This document shows, piece by piece, positions 8,457 to 16,063 of a stretch of DNA of 64,000 nucleotides. The position numbers and the translations under genes are program-made. Source of the DNA: Streptomyces sp. NBC_01224. GTDB lineage: Bacteria > Actinomycetota > Actinomycetes > Streptomycetales > Streptomycetaceae. The notes under the pieces are model-generated. The model was not told where the DNA came from. It saw only the letters and a program-made list of their open reading frames with translations, and made no database searches. Numbering within the stretch: the stretch's first letter is position 1; every line of letters starts with the position of its first letter. The stretch covers positions 6,319,001-6,383,000 of the forward strand of contig NZ_CP108529.1 of the NCBI RefSeq assembly GCF_036002945.1, read 5' to 3'.

Positions 8457-9283
8457 GAGATGACCGTACGCGCACCGGCGGCGTCGGGCGCGGCTCGGCG
8501 GTGAGCCGTCGTCCACTCGGACAGACCAGCGAGGAGCAGGATGGCGGCGAGCAGGAGCGCCTTGGCCTGCGGTCCGTCGGTCCAACCGGGGTGGGCGGGG
8601 TGCGCCCAGGGGAGCCACCCAGTGCCCCAGGAGGCTCCCAGGTAGCCAGTGAGCAGCAGAGCGTGAGTGGTGCCAGCCGCTGCGGCGATCCAGCTGCGTT
8701 CGGCCATGCCGAGGGCCAGGAGTCCGATGCCGACCAGGTACCACGGGGAGGCATAACTGTTCTCCAACAGTGCGGCCTCCCATGGCTGGTTCCTGCCGAA
8801 CAGCAGTATTACCAGTGCTGTCGTGATCGCCACGGTAGTCGCCGCGGTTGCGCGAATCCACACCCTGCGGCGGGGGACTATGCCCCGAGTCTCGCCACGC
8901 AGGCGATACCAACGGGCGAAGACGAACCATGCCAAGGGGAGGAGCGCGAACCACATGCCCCAGGCCGCGAAGCGCAGGACGGCGCCGTCGAACTCGCCCT
9001 TCAAGCAGGGAGCTTCCGGCTCATGGACGACGCACAGGCTGGTTAGTTCGGCGTAGGCGAAGGCTGGATAGGATCCGATGCTGCGCCCGTGGGCTCCAAA
9101 GTTGAAGGCGTACCTGGCGACCGGAGTGGCCGCCAGCGCGAGGAGGCCGAAGCCGAGGAGGGGGACCCACGAGCCGTTCAGCTGCGCGCGGGTTCTGACC
9201 CGCAGGCCTTCCGTCGCTGCCAACAGGCCAGCCGCGTGCGCCCTCGGTTCGGATTCCGCGCCGCTCAGTGCGGGTGTTCCCAT
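8453..9283 (-). CDS. Multi-TM membrane protein paired with winged-helix regulator
   Basis: A 276-residue integral membrane protein with about seven hydrophobic segments (for example SWVPLLGFGLLALAATPVARY, MWFALLPLAWFVFARWY, TALVILLFG, ALLLAAILLLAGLSEW). A periplasmic-type loop holds two Cys (TSLCVVHEPEAPCLKG). ATG 9283 is chosen because AGGGGGAAATC precedes it; a longer frame to 9352 would run into the operator region. It is the first gene of a two-gene operon with the winged-helix regulator. I do not recognise a named family. A sensor or transporter partner is possible. Confidence 0.8.
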   Translation of the reverse strand: MGTPALSGAESEPRAHAAGLLAATEGLRVRTRAQLNGSWVPLLGFGLLALAATPVARYAFNFGAHGRSIGSYPAFAYAELTSLCVVHEPEAPCLKGEFDGAVLRFAAWGMWFALLPLAWFVFARWYRLRGETRGIVPRRRVWIRATAATTVAITTALVILLFGRNQPWEAALLENSYASPWYLVGIGLLALGMAERSWIAAAAGTTHALLLTGYLGASWGTGWLPWAHPAHPGWTDGPQAKALLLAAILLLAGLSEWTTAHRRAAPDAAGARTVIS

Positions 9284-9354
9284 GATTTCCCCCTGTGGTC
9301 GCGCTTCGGCAACGCTGAGAGGCGGATCACCGGATGACCGTCCGCCGAACATTA

Positions 9355-9371
9355 ACTTTGCAATGCAAAGT
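9355..9371. promoter_or_regulatory. Palindromic operator for the winged-helix/membrane operon
   Basis: ACTTTGCAATGCAAAGT is a perfect 8-bp inverted repeat around a single central base. It is unusually A/T rich for this genome and lies 72 nt upstream of the membrane-protein start. This is the form expected for the target of small winged-helix regulators, so autoregulation by the product of 8094-8456 is likely. Confidence 0.7.
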
Positions 9372-9495
9372 ACATGGCAGTCAAGAGCACGCGGCGCGCC
9401 GTCCCACCCAAAGTGCCTCCTCCGAAGGGCAATTCACGGTCGGAGAGGGCGGCAACCTACCGCTGGGGCGTCCCGCGATCACCACGAGACGGGCG

Positions 9496-9618
9496 GTACA
9501 GCAGCGGAGTGCAGCGACCATCGCAACCACCCCCGACCCTCGGCAGCTCCAGGCAGCCGACTGGCCGACCGAAGAGACCTCAGCGACCACACCGCCCATA
9601 GTTCGCATCGAGGGACAG
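9496..9618. repeat. 123-nt dispersed repeat, copy A
   Basis: Colinear with copies B (14182-14304) and C (19652-19774). All three begin GTACAGCAG, have a second GT(A/G)CAGC at +13, and end with a G(T/C)(T/C)CG...CGA(A/G)GG block at exactly +105. Copies A and C also share the GACCTCAG block. Copy A is the most diverged. Confidence 0.7.
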
Positions 9619-9663
9619 GCTGAGTATCTAACTGCGTGACAATGCCGACGCATAGAAGCGGAC
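9619..9663. repeat. 45-nt repeat, second copy of 7660-7704
   Basis: It shares 39 of 45 bases with 7660-7704, including ACTGCGTGACAA and GCCGACGCA. It abuts repeat copy A on one side and the truncated GntR gene on the other. Confidence 0.65.
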
Positions 9664-9683
9664 AACCGCGCACACTGACGGAC

Positions 9684-9965
9684 TATCTCGTCGGTCATCG
9701 TGTGGTCGGTGAAGACTGCGTCGGCGCGGTCGCCGGGGAGCACCGGGAGCGCCGTCTCGACCACGCGCCCAGTGGTGTCGGTCACCACGCGGGTGATCGC
9801 GAGAACGGCTAGGGCCGAGCGGATTCGAGGGGTCGCCGTTTCCTCTGGCGTCGGGAAGCGTGCGCTGACCTTCTCCCGGAACTCGGCCAGTGGCGGGCGG
9901 AGCTCTGTCAGCCGCGCCTCCACCCCCTCGTACCAAAGCGACTTGCCGGGCACGTCGCCGGCGCC
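9684..9965 (-). pseudogene. Truncated GntR/UTRA regulator, C-terminal ligand domain only
   Basis: About 93 codons read as the end of a GntR-family UTRA domain: SLWYEGVEARLTELRPPLAEF, then ALAVLAITRVVTDTTGRVVE and LPGDRADAVFTDH. The family N-terminus (the winged-helix DNA-binding domain) and the first half of UTRA are absent. The upstream frame turns into unrelated sequence and there is no start with a ribosome site. I call it a 5'-truncated relic. A second, shorter UTRA relic is at 17122-17205 and a damaged full-size GntR gene at 10542-11275. Confidence 0.8.
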
Positions 9966-10156
9966 AGGTCGCGGGGGACGTAGATACAGGCCAGGCTGTG
10001 CGGTGACTCCCGCTCGTGACTGAGGCAGAGGAATTCGGTCAGTGGGCTGCTGGCCGACACTCTCAGCAGAGCGGTCAGATGCCGCACTGCTGGGTGCCCA
10101 TCTCCTCACTGGGCCACCTCCCTCGGTGGGATGGGGGCGACCGGCGGGTGGCAGGG

Positions 10157-10309
10157 TCAGTTGCATGCCTCGTAGACCACGGGGACGCCGATCGGTGCCA
10201 CGGCGGGGGAGGAATGCGCGCACTCACGGTGCGTGCCGATCAGGCACGCACTCGACCTGTAGGGGACGGCCTTCGCGTGCGTCACGCGTGGCTGCTGACG
10301 AGGAGGCAT
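10157..10309 (-). CDS. Small Cys/His protein of unknown function
   Basis: A 50-residue protein starting MPPRQQPRVTHAKAV, with a GGAGG ribosome site 7 nt upstream of ATG 10309. It contains a C-x6-H-x2-C pattern (ACLIGTHREC) and ends APIGVPVVYEACN. The ending resembles small proteins common in Streptomyces accessory DNA that finish with a metal-binding CxCxCH tail. Here that tail is cut to a single Cys, so it may be a shortened copy. The function is unknown. Confidence 0.6.
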   Translation of the reverse strand: MPPRQQPRVTHAKAVPYRSSACLIGTHRECAHSSPAVAPIGVPVVYEACN

Positions 10310-10541
10310 CAGAGAGCCTCCGCCGGTGCGAACCAGGTGTGCGAGAAGGGGGCGTGAGGTGCGGCCGCCGAGCGCAGCTTCGTACACTCCTCGCTGGCCA
10401 GTACGTACGGGCGGACGAGCGCGGTCCCCCTCGCCTGCGAGAACGTGCATGCGGTCTCGACACTGCCCCACGAGCAGCGTCGGCCAGTTGGAGAGTCCGA
10501 GGTGAACGACCTTCGGTCGGTCAGGAGTTAAGGGGCGGCGG

Positions 10542-11275
10542 TGCCGGCCCTTCGGAGGGTACCGCTCACTGGTGCGTGAGACGGCACAGCGGATACGGAC
10601 CGGCTGCCTTCACGCGCCCAGATCGCCCAGGAGTGCGGCGTCGGCGAGAACGTGGTCCGCCGGGCACAGAAGCTGCTGATCTCCCAGGGGGTTCTGGAAG
10701 GCCGCGCGGGCTCCGGCACGTATGTTGCCGAACCTCGTCGGCGCGTTCCGGTGGTCCGCTCCTCGGCACGCGAGCAGCGTGACGATTCCACATTCTGTGC
10801 GGACATGAAGGCCGTAGGTAAGTACGGGGACTGGGAGAGCCGGACCGAGGCCAAGGTTCCGGCTCCGATTGAGATCGCGACGCGCCTCGGTATCGCTGAA
10901 GGCGACCTGTGCGTCCGGACCGCGTACGAGTTTCTGGCCGATGGCAGGCCGGTGCAACTGTCGACGAGCTGGGAGCCGTACGACCTCACCGCCGGCACAC
11001 TCGTCGTCCTCCCAGAGGGCGGGCCACACGCCGGGGAGGGTGTCGTGAACCGCATGGCCGCGATCGGTATCACGGTCAGTCATGCTGTGGAGCAGCCGGA
11101 GCCGCGGCAAGCGAATGCCGCGGAGGCATCGCTCCTTGGCATCCAGAAGGCCGCCCTGGTCACGCACATCCGGCGGACGTACTACAGCGACCAGGGGCGG
11201 CCCGTGGAGACGGCTGACATCGTGGTGCCCGCCGCTCTGTGTGAGATCGTCTACGAGGTTTCCATCGGCCGTTAA
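10542..11275 (+). pseudogene. GntR/UTRA regulator with a broken DNA-binding domain
   Basis: The UTRA part is intact (about residues from RTEAKVPAPIEIATRLGI to ETADIVVPAALCEIVYEV), as is the recognition helix (RAQIAQECGVGENVVRRAQKLLI, wing EGRAGSGTYV). The first helix of the wHTH lies in another frame: a GTG at 10542 begins VPALRR, the expected YRSLVRETAQRIRTG follows in the +1 frame, and LPSRAQ resumes in a third frame. The usual ~7 residues between them are missing. A stop (TGA 10577-10579) sits in the downstream frame. The nearest in-frame start after it is GTG 10652, inside the recognition helix, so any product would lack DNA binding. Two indels within 60 nt make decay more likely than a sequencing slip. 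Confidence 0.75.
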
Positions 11276-11300
11276 CGGAGCGCCACTCGAGGGGGAAGTG

Positions 11301-11546
11301 ATGGGGTCGCTCGGATATGGTATTGGCGCCTTGGTCTGGGGTGCGCCTGTTGCTGCTCTGCTGGTGGGGGTGCTCACCGCGATTGCGGTCGTTCGATGGC
11401 GGCGGAAGGCAATCGCAGCCTTGGAACGCGCCGAGCTGGACGCAGACGTACAGCAGAGTGCTAAGCGGCCAGCCGGAACAGGCCCCACCCAGGTGCAGCT
11501 TATTCGTGGACAGCGAAACCCCCGGCAGGCAACAGAGAAGGGCTGA
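11301..11546 (+). CDS. Small single-TM protein of the element
   Basis: An 81-residue protein with one N-terminal TM (GIGALVWGAPVAALLVGVLTAIAVVRW) and a basic/acidic cytoplasmic tail rich in Gln and Arg. The ribosome site GAGGGGGAAG lies directly before ATG 11301. It follows the GntR pseudogene by 25 nt. Small membrane proteins next to GntR/Kor-type regulators are typical of actinomycete integrative elements (spread or accessory functions), but no specific family is recognised. Confidence 0.7.
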   Translation: MGSLGYGIGALVWGAPVAALLVGVLTAIAVVRWRRKAIAALERAELDADVQQSAKRPAGTGPTQVQLIRGQRNPRQATEKG

Positions 11547-11697
11547 CCTGCGGCGATATGCGAGACGCACGGGACCTCTGGAGTCGGTGCGCCGTCCGTG
11601 CTCCTGTCCGCGGTGTCTGCGCCTCCCCTGGTGCGGCCGGCGCTGGGAGCATTCCGGCGTCTGACCGGTCGCGATGCCGGAGACGGAAGGGGGCGGG

Positions 11698-11874
11698 ATG
11701 ACTCAGTCGAAGTGCGGGGCTCCCACGCAGAGCGGTGGCCGGTGCCAGAGCAAGGCGATCATCGGTAGCTCGCGGTGCGCCAGGCACCAGGGGGCGTGGT
11801 CCGCTTATGGGGTGGAGCAGCGGAAGAAGAAGGAAGCCGAAGGGAAGATGCGGAAGCTCCGGAAGAAGCGATGA
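11698..11874 (+). CDS. Small CGxxT...C..H zinc-binding-like protein (DUF5763-like)
   Basis: A 58-residue basic protein: MTQSKCGAPTQSGGRCQSKAI, then SSRCARHQ, giving the C-x9-C-x10-C-x2-H pattern of DUF5763-like small proteins often found on mobile elements. The tail is strongly basic (QRKKKEAEGKMRKLRKKR). ATG 11698 is preceded by GAAGGGGGCGGG. It is probably a small zinc-binding nucleic-acid-associated protein, as inference from charge and Cys/His spacing. Confidence 0.7.
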   Translation: MTQSKCGAPTQSGGRCQSKAIIGSSRCARHQGAWSAYGVEQRKKKEAEGKMRKLRKKR

Positions 11875-12004
11875 CGGGGTCTGCCGACTTGCGGGGCTGA
11901 CATCCACGTTCGACATCGACGAGTGCGGACGCACACGGCTCCGGGCGGTCCCTCGCGGGTGCCCAGGCTGGGGCGAGGGCACCGGGGGCGGGGATCCGGC
12001 CGAA

Positions 12005-12050
12005 CTTACAAAGCAGATGTCGGGGTTCGAAACCGTCCGCGCCCACCAGT
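12005..12050 (+). repeat. Partial tRNA-Val 3' half (att repeat)
   Basis: It matches 7259-7305 except for one missing C in the T stem. It covers the anticodon loop, the 3' anticodon strand, variable loop, T arm, acceptor 3' strand and CCA plus two bases. It is not a functional tRNA. It marks the far end of the integrated element. Confidence 0.88.
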
Positions 12051-12053
12051 GCG

Positions 12054-12085
12054 AAGGCCCCCAACCGATCATGGTTGGGGGCCTT
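12054..12085 (+). terminator. Hairpin after the att repeat
   Basis: AAGGCCCCCAACC and its perfect complement around a 6-nt loop, 4 nt after the tRNA-Val fragment. The position mirrors the terminator behind the intact tRNA, but the sequence is different. Confidence 0.8.
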
Positions 12086-12124
12086 TGACATCTACTTCTG
12101 ACATGAACGGACGCGGTCACCCAC

Positions 12125-12262
12125 CGTTGGGAACTTCCCGGCGAGATCCTCGAACTCACCGAAGCGCCGGAAGCAGGCGTCGCCCGCGAGGTCCTGGAGG
12201 AGACCGGCATCCACGTCGAGGCTGACGAGCTGACCGGCGTCTACAACAACACGACACGAGGC
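12125..12262 (+). pseudogene. Nudix hydrolase fragment
   Basis: One frame reads RWELPGEILELTEAPEAGVA followed by REVLEETGIHVEADELTGVY. This is a Nudix box with the core REVxEETG helix intact but the GG(x5)E start degraded. There is no start codon, no N-terminal strand set, and the frame drifts into noise after NNTTRG. It is a relic of about 45 codons just outside the att repeat. Confidence 0.75.
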
Positions 12263-12370
12263 AGGTCCACAGACTGCCCGACTCGACGGAAGCTTACGGG
12301 GCCGTGATCACTCGCCCCAAAGCAGCTCCAGCCCAAAGCCGCTCCACCGACCTCACTATCCGCTGCTGTG

Positions 12371-13015
12371 TCATGACCGATGCAAGGTCCGGTCACTGCG
12401 CAGCGGTATGAAGTCCCAGTACAGCCTCTGCTCCTCGTCCACTACGGGCGTGTGGTCGTTGAGGGGCTGGTTGGTCTCGAGAGACGTGGCGATCGTCTCC
12501 ATGAGCACCGGCAGGGACGTCCACATCTCGTGTGATCCGCGCATAAGGCCTTGCTCGGCCTCGGCTTCGTGGACGCGCCCCCGGTCGATCTCGGGACGGT
12601 GGTCCAGTACAAGGCAACCCCCGCAGACGTTCCGCGCAATGGGGATCAACTGCGGATGTCCGTACAGGACGTTGCTGACCCCAGTCTTCATGAAGTCGTA
12701 GTCCGCCTCCTCTCCTTCCTCATCCGCCGTGCGCTTGTCGTAGAACCTGGTGAAAAGTTGCCACTCAGCCGCTGTCTCGTGTGCACTCATCGGTCTGTAG
12801 AACCCTGGCAGCAGCGAGACCCGCTGGTCGAGGAGACCGTCGTGCCGCGACAACGACATCACCAAGGGCTGCAGCAGTGGCCGGCCGATGACGCGTTCGG
12901 CTGCGGCGATGTCCGCCGGATCCGCGGGCGGCGCCAGCGCAGCGTAGGTCGCCGGGGCGTGCTCGGCCAGCCAGTTCTCGATTCGCGTCCACGACTCACT
13001 GATCGGCGCGGTCAT
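12371..13015 (-). CDS. SMI1/KNR4 (SUKH) family protein
   Basis: A 214-residue soluble protein. The N-terminal part (WTRIENWLAEHAPATYAAL, ADIAAAERVIGRPL, LSRHDGLLDQRVSLLPGFYR) is the SUKH pattern: a Trp-containing helix, the alpha-helical 'aae..lg..lP' segment and the 'hdG' loop. SUKH proteins often act as immunity proteins against polymorphic toxins in bacteria, though many stand alone. No toxin gene is adjacent here. ATG 13015 is chosen by family start; a TTG at 13033 is also possible, with AGGAGG 13 nt upstream of it. Confidence 0.8.
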   Translation of the reverse strand: MTAPISESWTRIENWLAEHAPATYAALAPPADPADIAAAERVIGRPLLQPLVMSLSRHDGLLDQRVSLLPGFYRPMSAHETAAEWQLFTRFYDKRTADEEGEEADYDFMKTGVSNVLYGHPQLIPIARNVCGGCLVLDHRPEIDRGRVHEAEAEQGLMRGSHEMWTSLPVLMETIATSLETNQPLNDHTPVVDEEQRLYWDFIPLRSDRTLHRS

Positions 13016-13094
13016 GGCACGGCATCCTGCCAACTGGCGCTGACAACCTCCTGGGAACAGCCGGACGGTGGCCGTGACCCCGATGCATCCGACT

Positions 13095-13227
13095 GGGGCC
13101 GTCTCTGGGCCGTGCGAGGGGACTCAACGATGACAGGCGACGACAGCCGCCGACCGCCAACCCGCAGGCCAGAAGGGCGGCGGCTGGAGTGCGTGCAGGT
13201 CAGGAAGGTGCCGCGTCACTTCTTCGG
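13095..13227. repeat. 133-nt dispersed repeat, copy 1
   Basis: Colinear with 18558-18690. The first 40 nt match at 35 positions (GGGGCCGTCTC, CTCAACGATGAC), and the final GTCACTTCTTCGG lies at the same +120 offset in both. It ends 7 nt before a tRNA-like 3' half. Confidence 0.7.
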
Positions 13228-13233
13228 ATCGAA

Positions 13234-13275
13234 CTCCTGAAGCGGATGTCGCAGGTCCGAATCTTGCCGGGGCAC
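13234..13275 (+). other. Degenerate tRNA 3' half, possibly tRNA-Arg(CCT)-derived att scar
   Basis: CTCCTGAAGCGG, then a variable region, then a T arm GCAGG/TCCGAAT/CTTGC that still pairs, then CGGGGCAC. This has the layout of anticodon loop to acceptor end of an Arg(CCT)-type tRNA, but no 5' half is present. It is likely a second integration scar next to the tRNA-Val one. The tRNA assignment is from memory of Streptomyces tRNAs and is moderate at best. Confidence 0.5.
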
Positions 13276-13381
13276 AGGGTGAAGAGCCGGCTCAGGAGGG
13301 GTTTCCTCCGAGGTTGCCCCTTTGCCGTGGGTCACGTCCGCAGTCCGGTGCACGAGCGGGTACGAGCTACTCGGCGCAGCC

Positions 13382-13795
13382 TCAGTATGTTCTGCGGCGC
13401 AGGCTCCGCACGAAGAGCGGCACCGACAACAGGAGCAGGACTCCTTCGACAGCCAGGCTGACCAGCCCGAGTGGCTCCGTCCAATTGCCGATGTCGTCGC
13501 TGTAGTCGGGCAGTCCCGGACCCCTGGAGAGGATGTAGCCCAGCAGAGGACCGACGGCGACCACTGTTGCCAGCAGCCATCCCAGTCGAACGAGGCCGAT
13601 GAGGAGCAGCACGGCGGCGACCACGGCCGCGATCTCCAGGACGTGGTAGGCGACGCCGATGTAGTAGGGGTCCCTCGTTGCACTGATGCCGCCTTGGTCC
13701 ACGACATGGATGGCGGCCACCGCGAGGCACAGCAGGGCTCCCGCCCACCTGGCCACCCAGGTAGCCTCCGGCGCCCCCGCGGTGTGGTGTGACAT
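13382..13795 (-). CDS. Four-TM membrane protein
   Basis: A 137-residue protein with four hydrophobic segments (WAGALLCLAVAAIHVVDQ, YHVLEIAAVVAAVLLLIGLV, WLLATVVAVGPLLGYIL, LGLVSLAVEGVLLLLSVPLFVRS). A loop GPGLPDYSDDIGNWTEP lies between TM3 and TM4, the TM1 end carries AIHVVDQGG, and the C-terminus is basic (RSLRRRTY). It resembles small actinobacterial membrane proteins of unknown role. ATG 13795 has only a weak AAGG upstream. It stands alone. Confidence 0.72.
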   Translation of the reverse strand: MSHHTAGAPEATWVARWAGALLCLAVAAIHVVDQGGISATRDPYYIGVAYHVLEIAAVVAAVLLLIGLVRLGWLLATVVAVGPLLGYILSRGPGLPDYSDDIGNWTEPLGLVSLAVEGVLLLLSVPLFVRSLRRRTY

Positions 13796-14172
13796 GCGGA
13801 GGTACCTTCTCCTTCCTTCAACGCGCGTGCCTGCCGCGCCGCGATCCCATCTGCCCGGTTGACTCCTGAACAGGCAGCGCGTCGCGCTTGTGTCAGATCC
13901 CAGCCTCAGCGGGCGGCTGCCTGCCGTCGCCCCCGACAGTGCAGACGAGTGACACAGAAGAGGTACCGTCGCGGACGGCGCTCCTCCACCAGCAGTCCGG
14001 GCGTCCATGGCGTCGGGACCCCGCAGGCCTGGCGGGCAAAGCGCCGTTGCCGCGCAAGGGCACCGACCCCAACGCCACCAGTGACGGATGCTGCACCAGC
14101 CAGGCCACCGAAACCGCCTCGGCGTCAGCCGGTTGCAGCTGCGGCTGACCGCCAGTTTTCGGGCGCGCGGCA

Positions 14173-14207
14173 GTGGTTGCTGTACAGCAGCGGAGTACAG
14201 CAACCAC
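14173..14207. promoter_or_regulatory. 13-bp inverted repeat, operator-like
   Basis: GTGGTTGCTGTAC and its exact complement GTACAGCAACCAC are separated by 9 nt. The right arm with GTACAGCAG before it is kept in repeat copy C directly upstream of the flavoprotein gene. A GntR/UTRA-type operator is plausible because three GntR genes or relics lie in the same zone. The rest of 13796-14477 shows no gene. Confidence 0.5.
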
Positions 14208-14304
14208 GGCGATCGCAGTCGACCTCCAGTGGCCTTTGGCAACCCCATGACCAGCGTCCTGGACCGCAATGACCTCGCAGCCGAGAGTCCGGGACGAAGG
14301 GGTC
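14182..14304. repeat. 123-nt dispersed repeat, copy B
   Basis: Same layout as copies A (9496) and C (19652). The end block GTCCGGGACGAAGGGGTC (14287-14304) differs from copy C by two bases. Confidence 0.72.
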
Positions 14305-14344
14305 GCGCCAGACGCGTGCCAGATCGTGCGGGGCACCACGGGTA

Positions 14345-14374
14345 ACACCGGGGCGTAGGTTGACGCCCCGGTGT
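14345..14374. terminator. Bidirectional-type hairpin
   Basis: ACACCGGGGCGT and its perfect complement around a 6-nt loop, about 100 nt past the 3' end of the HTH regulator at 14478-15131 (reverse strand). It is the likely terminator of that gene. Confidence 0.75.
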
Positions 14375-14477
14375 GCGTCAGCGCCGCCAAGCCCCAGGTC
14401 GGCAGGGCGATCAGCCCTGAATCACCTGAGCTTTCCAAGCTGAGGGCGCTCTGCCTGATGGATACCTGGTCGACCCC

Positions 14478-15131
14478 TCAGCCGCTCAATCCCATCTCGC
14501 CCGCGCGCACCCCGGCCTGGAACCGCGAGCCCGCGTCGAGGGCGTCGAGTAGGCCGGCTACGCGGCGACGGTAGGTTCGCAAGGACATGCCGAGCTCCCG
14601 CGCGGCTGTCTCGTCGGTGGCGCCCGATCCCAGGGCGCGCAGGACCGTTCGGCTCTCGGCATCGAGCTGGGGGTGCTCGCCGCGCAGGAAGGCTTGGAGG
14701 TCGGTGGCGGTCTCCCAGGCGGCTTCGAACAGCGCGTATACGCTGCCGACCAGGGTGGGTGCGGTGGTCAGGGTGTATTCGCGGCCGCCAGGGGTGTTCA
14801 AGCCAGCGAGGATCGCGAACCGGCGGTCGACGATGATCGTTTCGTGAGGGAGGGCGGTGGCGGCGATCCGCACGCGGGCGCCCTTGCCGACGAGTTTGCT
14901 GAGATGCTCGCGGCTGTGCTCGTCGGCGAGCGAAGCCGGGCTGAACAGCTTGCGGATCTGTTGAGTGTCCCTGTTTCGGAGTCGGTCGCCGACGGCCTGC
15001 CGTGCTCCGGGGCGGGACCAGGTGTTGAGGTCGCGGGCGGCACAGATGAACTCCACGTGGACAGAAGAGAAGACCTGCTCGGTCCGGGCGAGGAGTTCCA
15101 GGTCACCGCGGATCGTCACGATGTCTGTCAC
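14478..15131 (-). CDS. HTH (LuxR-like) transcriptional regulator
   Basis: A 217-residue protein. The C-terminal region LDAESRTVLRALGSGATDET, then AARELGMSLRTYRRRVAGLL reads as a LuxR/sigma-4-like helix-turn-helix. The N-terminal ~130 residues (AARDLNTWSRP, GKGARVRIAATALPHETIIVDRRFAILAG) look like the PLD-fold sensor seen in Streptomyces regulators of this type. It is divergent from the aldo/keto reductase with 74 nt between starts, so it probably controls that gene from the shared region. The effector is unknown. Confidence 0.82.
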   Translation of the reverse strand: MTDIVTIRGDLELLARTEQVFSSVHVEFICAARDLNTWSRPGARQAVGDRLRNRDTQQIRKLFSPASLADEHSREHLSKLVGKGARVRIAATALPHETIIVDRRFAILAGLNTPGGREYTLTTAPTLVGSVYALFEAAWETATDLQAFLRGEHPQLDAESRTVLRALGSGATDETAARELGMSLRTYRRRVAGLLDALDAGSRFQAGVRAGEMGLSG

Positions 15132-15205
15132 TCCGCCATTCTGCCCGATGGCAGCAAGCTGCCACGGGTTCGCAGCCCGAACACTGCACCGTCCAGGCTG
15201 AGTTC

Positions 15206-16063
15206 ATGAGAAACGAATTCCGCCTCGGTAGCGACCTTCTGATGAACCGGATCGGCTTCGGGGCCATGCGCCTGCCCACGAACAGCTTCCATGGGCCGGC
15301 GCGTGATCCCGGAACCGGTCGCGCCGTCCTGCGCCGGGCCGTGGAGCTGGGCGTCAACCACATCGACACCGCCGCCTTCTACACCAGCGGCGACGGCACC
15401 GTTCGTGCCAACGCCCTGATCCGGGAAGCCCTTCACCCCTACCCGGCCGACCTGGTCATCGCCACCAAAGTCGGCCCGGCCCGTACTCCCGACGGCGGCT
15501 TGGCCGCAACCACCGATCCTGCGGCCCTGCGACCGATGGTCGAGGAGAACCTCGAAACCCTCGGAGTGGATCGCCTCGATCTGGTCTATCTGCGCATTGG
15601 GGGCATCATGCCGCCGCAGCACGGCGAATCCGTCGCCGAACGCTTCGAGGCGCTGGCCACGCTGCGCGAGCAGGGCCTGATCCGCCATCTCGGTCTGAGC
15701 AACGTCGACGCCGGCCACCTCGCCGAGGCCCGCGCGATCGCACCCGTCACAGCCGTCCAGAACCACTTCCACGCCGCCAAGCGCGATGACACAGAGGTCC
15801 TGGCTGTCTGCGAGGACGCCGGCATCGCCTACGTACCGTTCTTCCCGCTGGGCGGCGGCCTGAGCGACCTCACCGGTGACCGAATGGTCAAGGTCGCGGA
15901 CCGGCATGGCGCCACGGTCCCTCAGATCGCCTTGGCCTGGCTGCTTGCCTCTTCCCCGGTCACTCTGGCCATCCCGGGCACCGGCTCCATCGCCCACCTG
16001 GAGGAGAACACCGCCGCCAGGCGGATTGTCCTCACCCAAGAGGATCTATCCGACCTCACCTGA
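15206..16063 (+). CDS. Aldo/keto reductase
   Basis: A 285-residue TIM-barrel oxidoreductase. The AKR signature HIDTAAFYTSGDGT carries the catalytic Asp (about 54) and Tyr (about 59), and the Lys is in VIATKVGPA (about 88). At the usual catalytic His position the sequence reads VYLRIGG, so His appears replaced by Arg. The C-terminal NADP-binding segment ASSPVTLAIPGTGSIAHLEENTAA is present. It is divergent from the HTH regulator. Its last ~30 codons and the following ~85 nt are duplicated in tandem just downstream. Confidence 0.88.
   Translation: MRNEFRLGSDLLMNRIGFGAMRLPTNSFHGPARDPGTGRAVLRRAVELGVNHIDTAAFYTSGDGTVRANALIREALHPYPADLVIATKVGPARTPDGGLAATTDPAALRPMVEENLETLGVDRLDLVYLRIGGIMPPQHGESVAERFEALATLREQGLIRHLGLSNVDAGHLAEARAIAPVTAVQNHFHAAKRDDTEVLAVCEDAGIAYVPFFPLGGGLSDLTGDRMVKVADRHGATVPQIALAWLLASSPVTLAIPGTGSIAHLEENTAARRIVLTQEDLSDLT

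Larger units (their letters stand above)
7259..12050. mobile_element. Remnant integrated element bounded by tRNA-Val 3' repeats
   Basis: Direct repeats of the tRNA-Val 3' half (7259-7305, 47 nt, and 12005-12050, 46 nt with one base missing) bracket 4.7 kb. Genes inside fit a small actinobacterial integrative element cargo: a winged-helix/membrane pair, two GntR/UTRA regulators (both damaged), a 50-residue Cys/His protein, an 81-residue single-TM protein and a 58-residue CxxH protein. No integrase, excisionase, replication or transfer gene remains. The element therefore looks fixed and decaying. The boundary repeat is seen directly; the mobile-element reading is inference. Confidence 0.6.

Noticed and set aside
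10016..10357. Forward frame with Gly/His-rich sequence in the element
   Set aside because: It is the shadow of the 50-residue Cys/His gene on the reverse strand, which has a proper ribosome site.
12371..13015. SUKH protein as immunity to an adjacent toxin
   Set aside because: No toxin or secretion gene lies next to it, so only the family name is kept.
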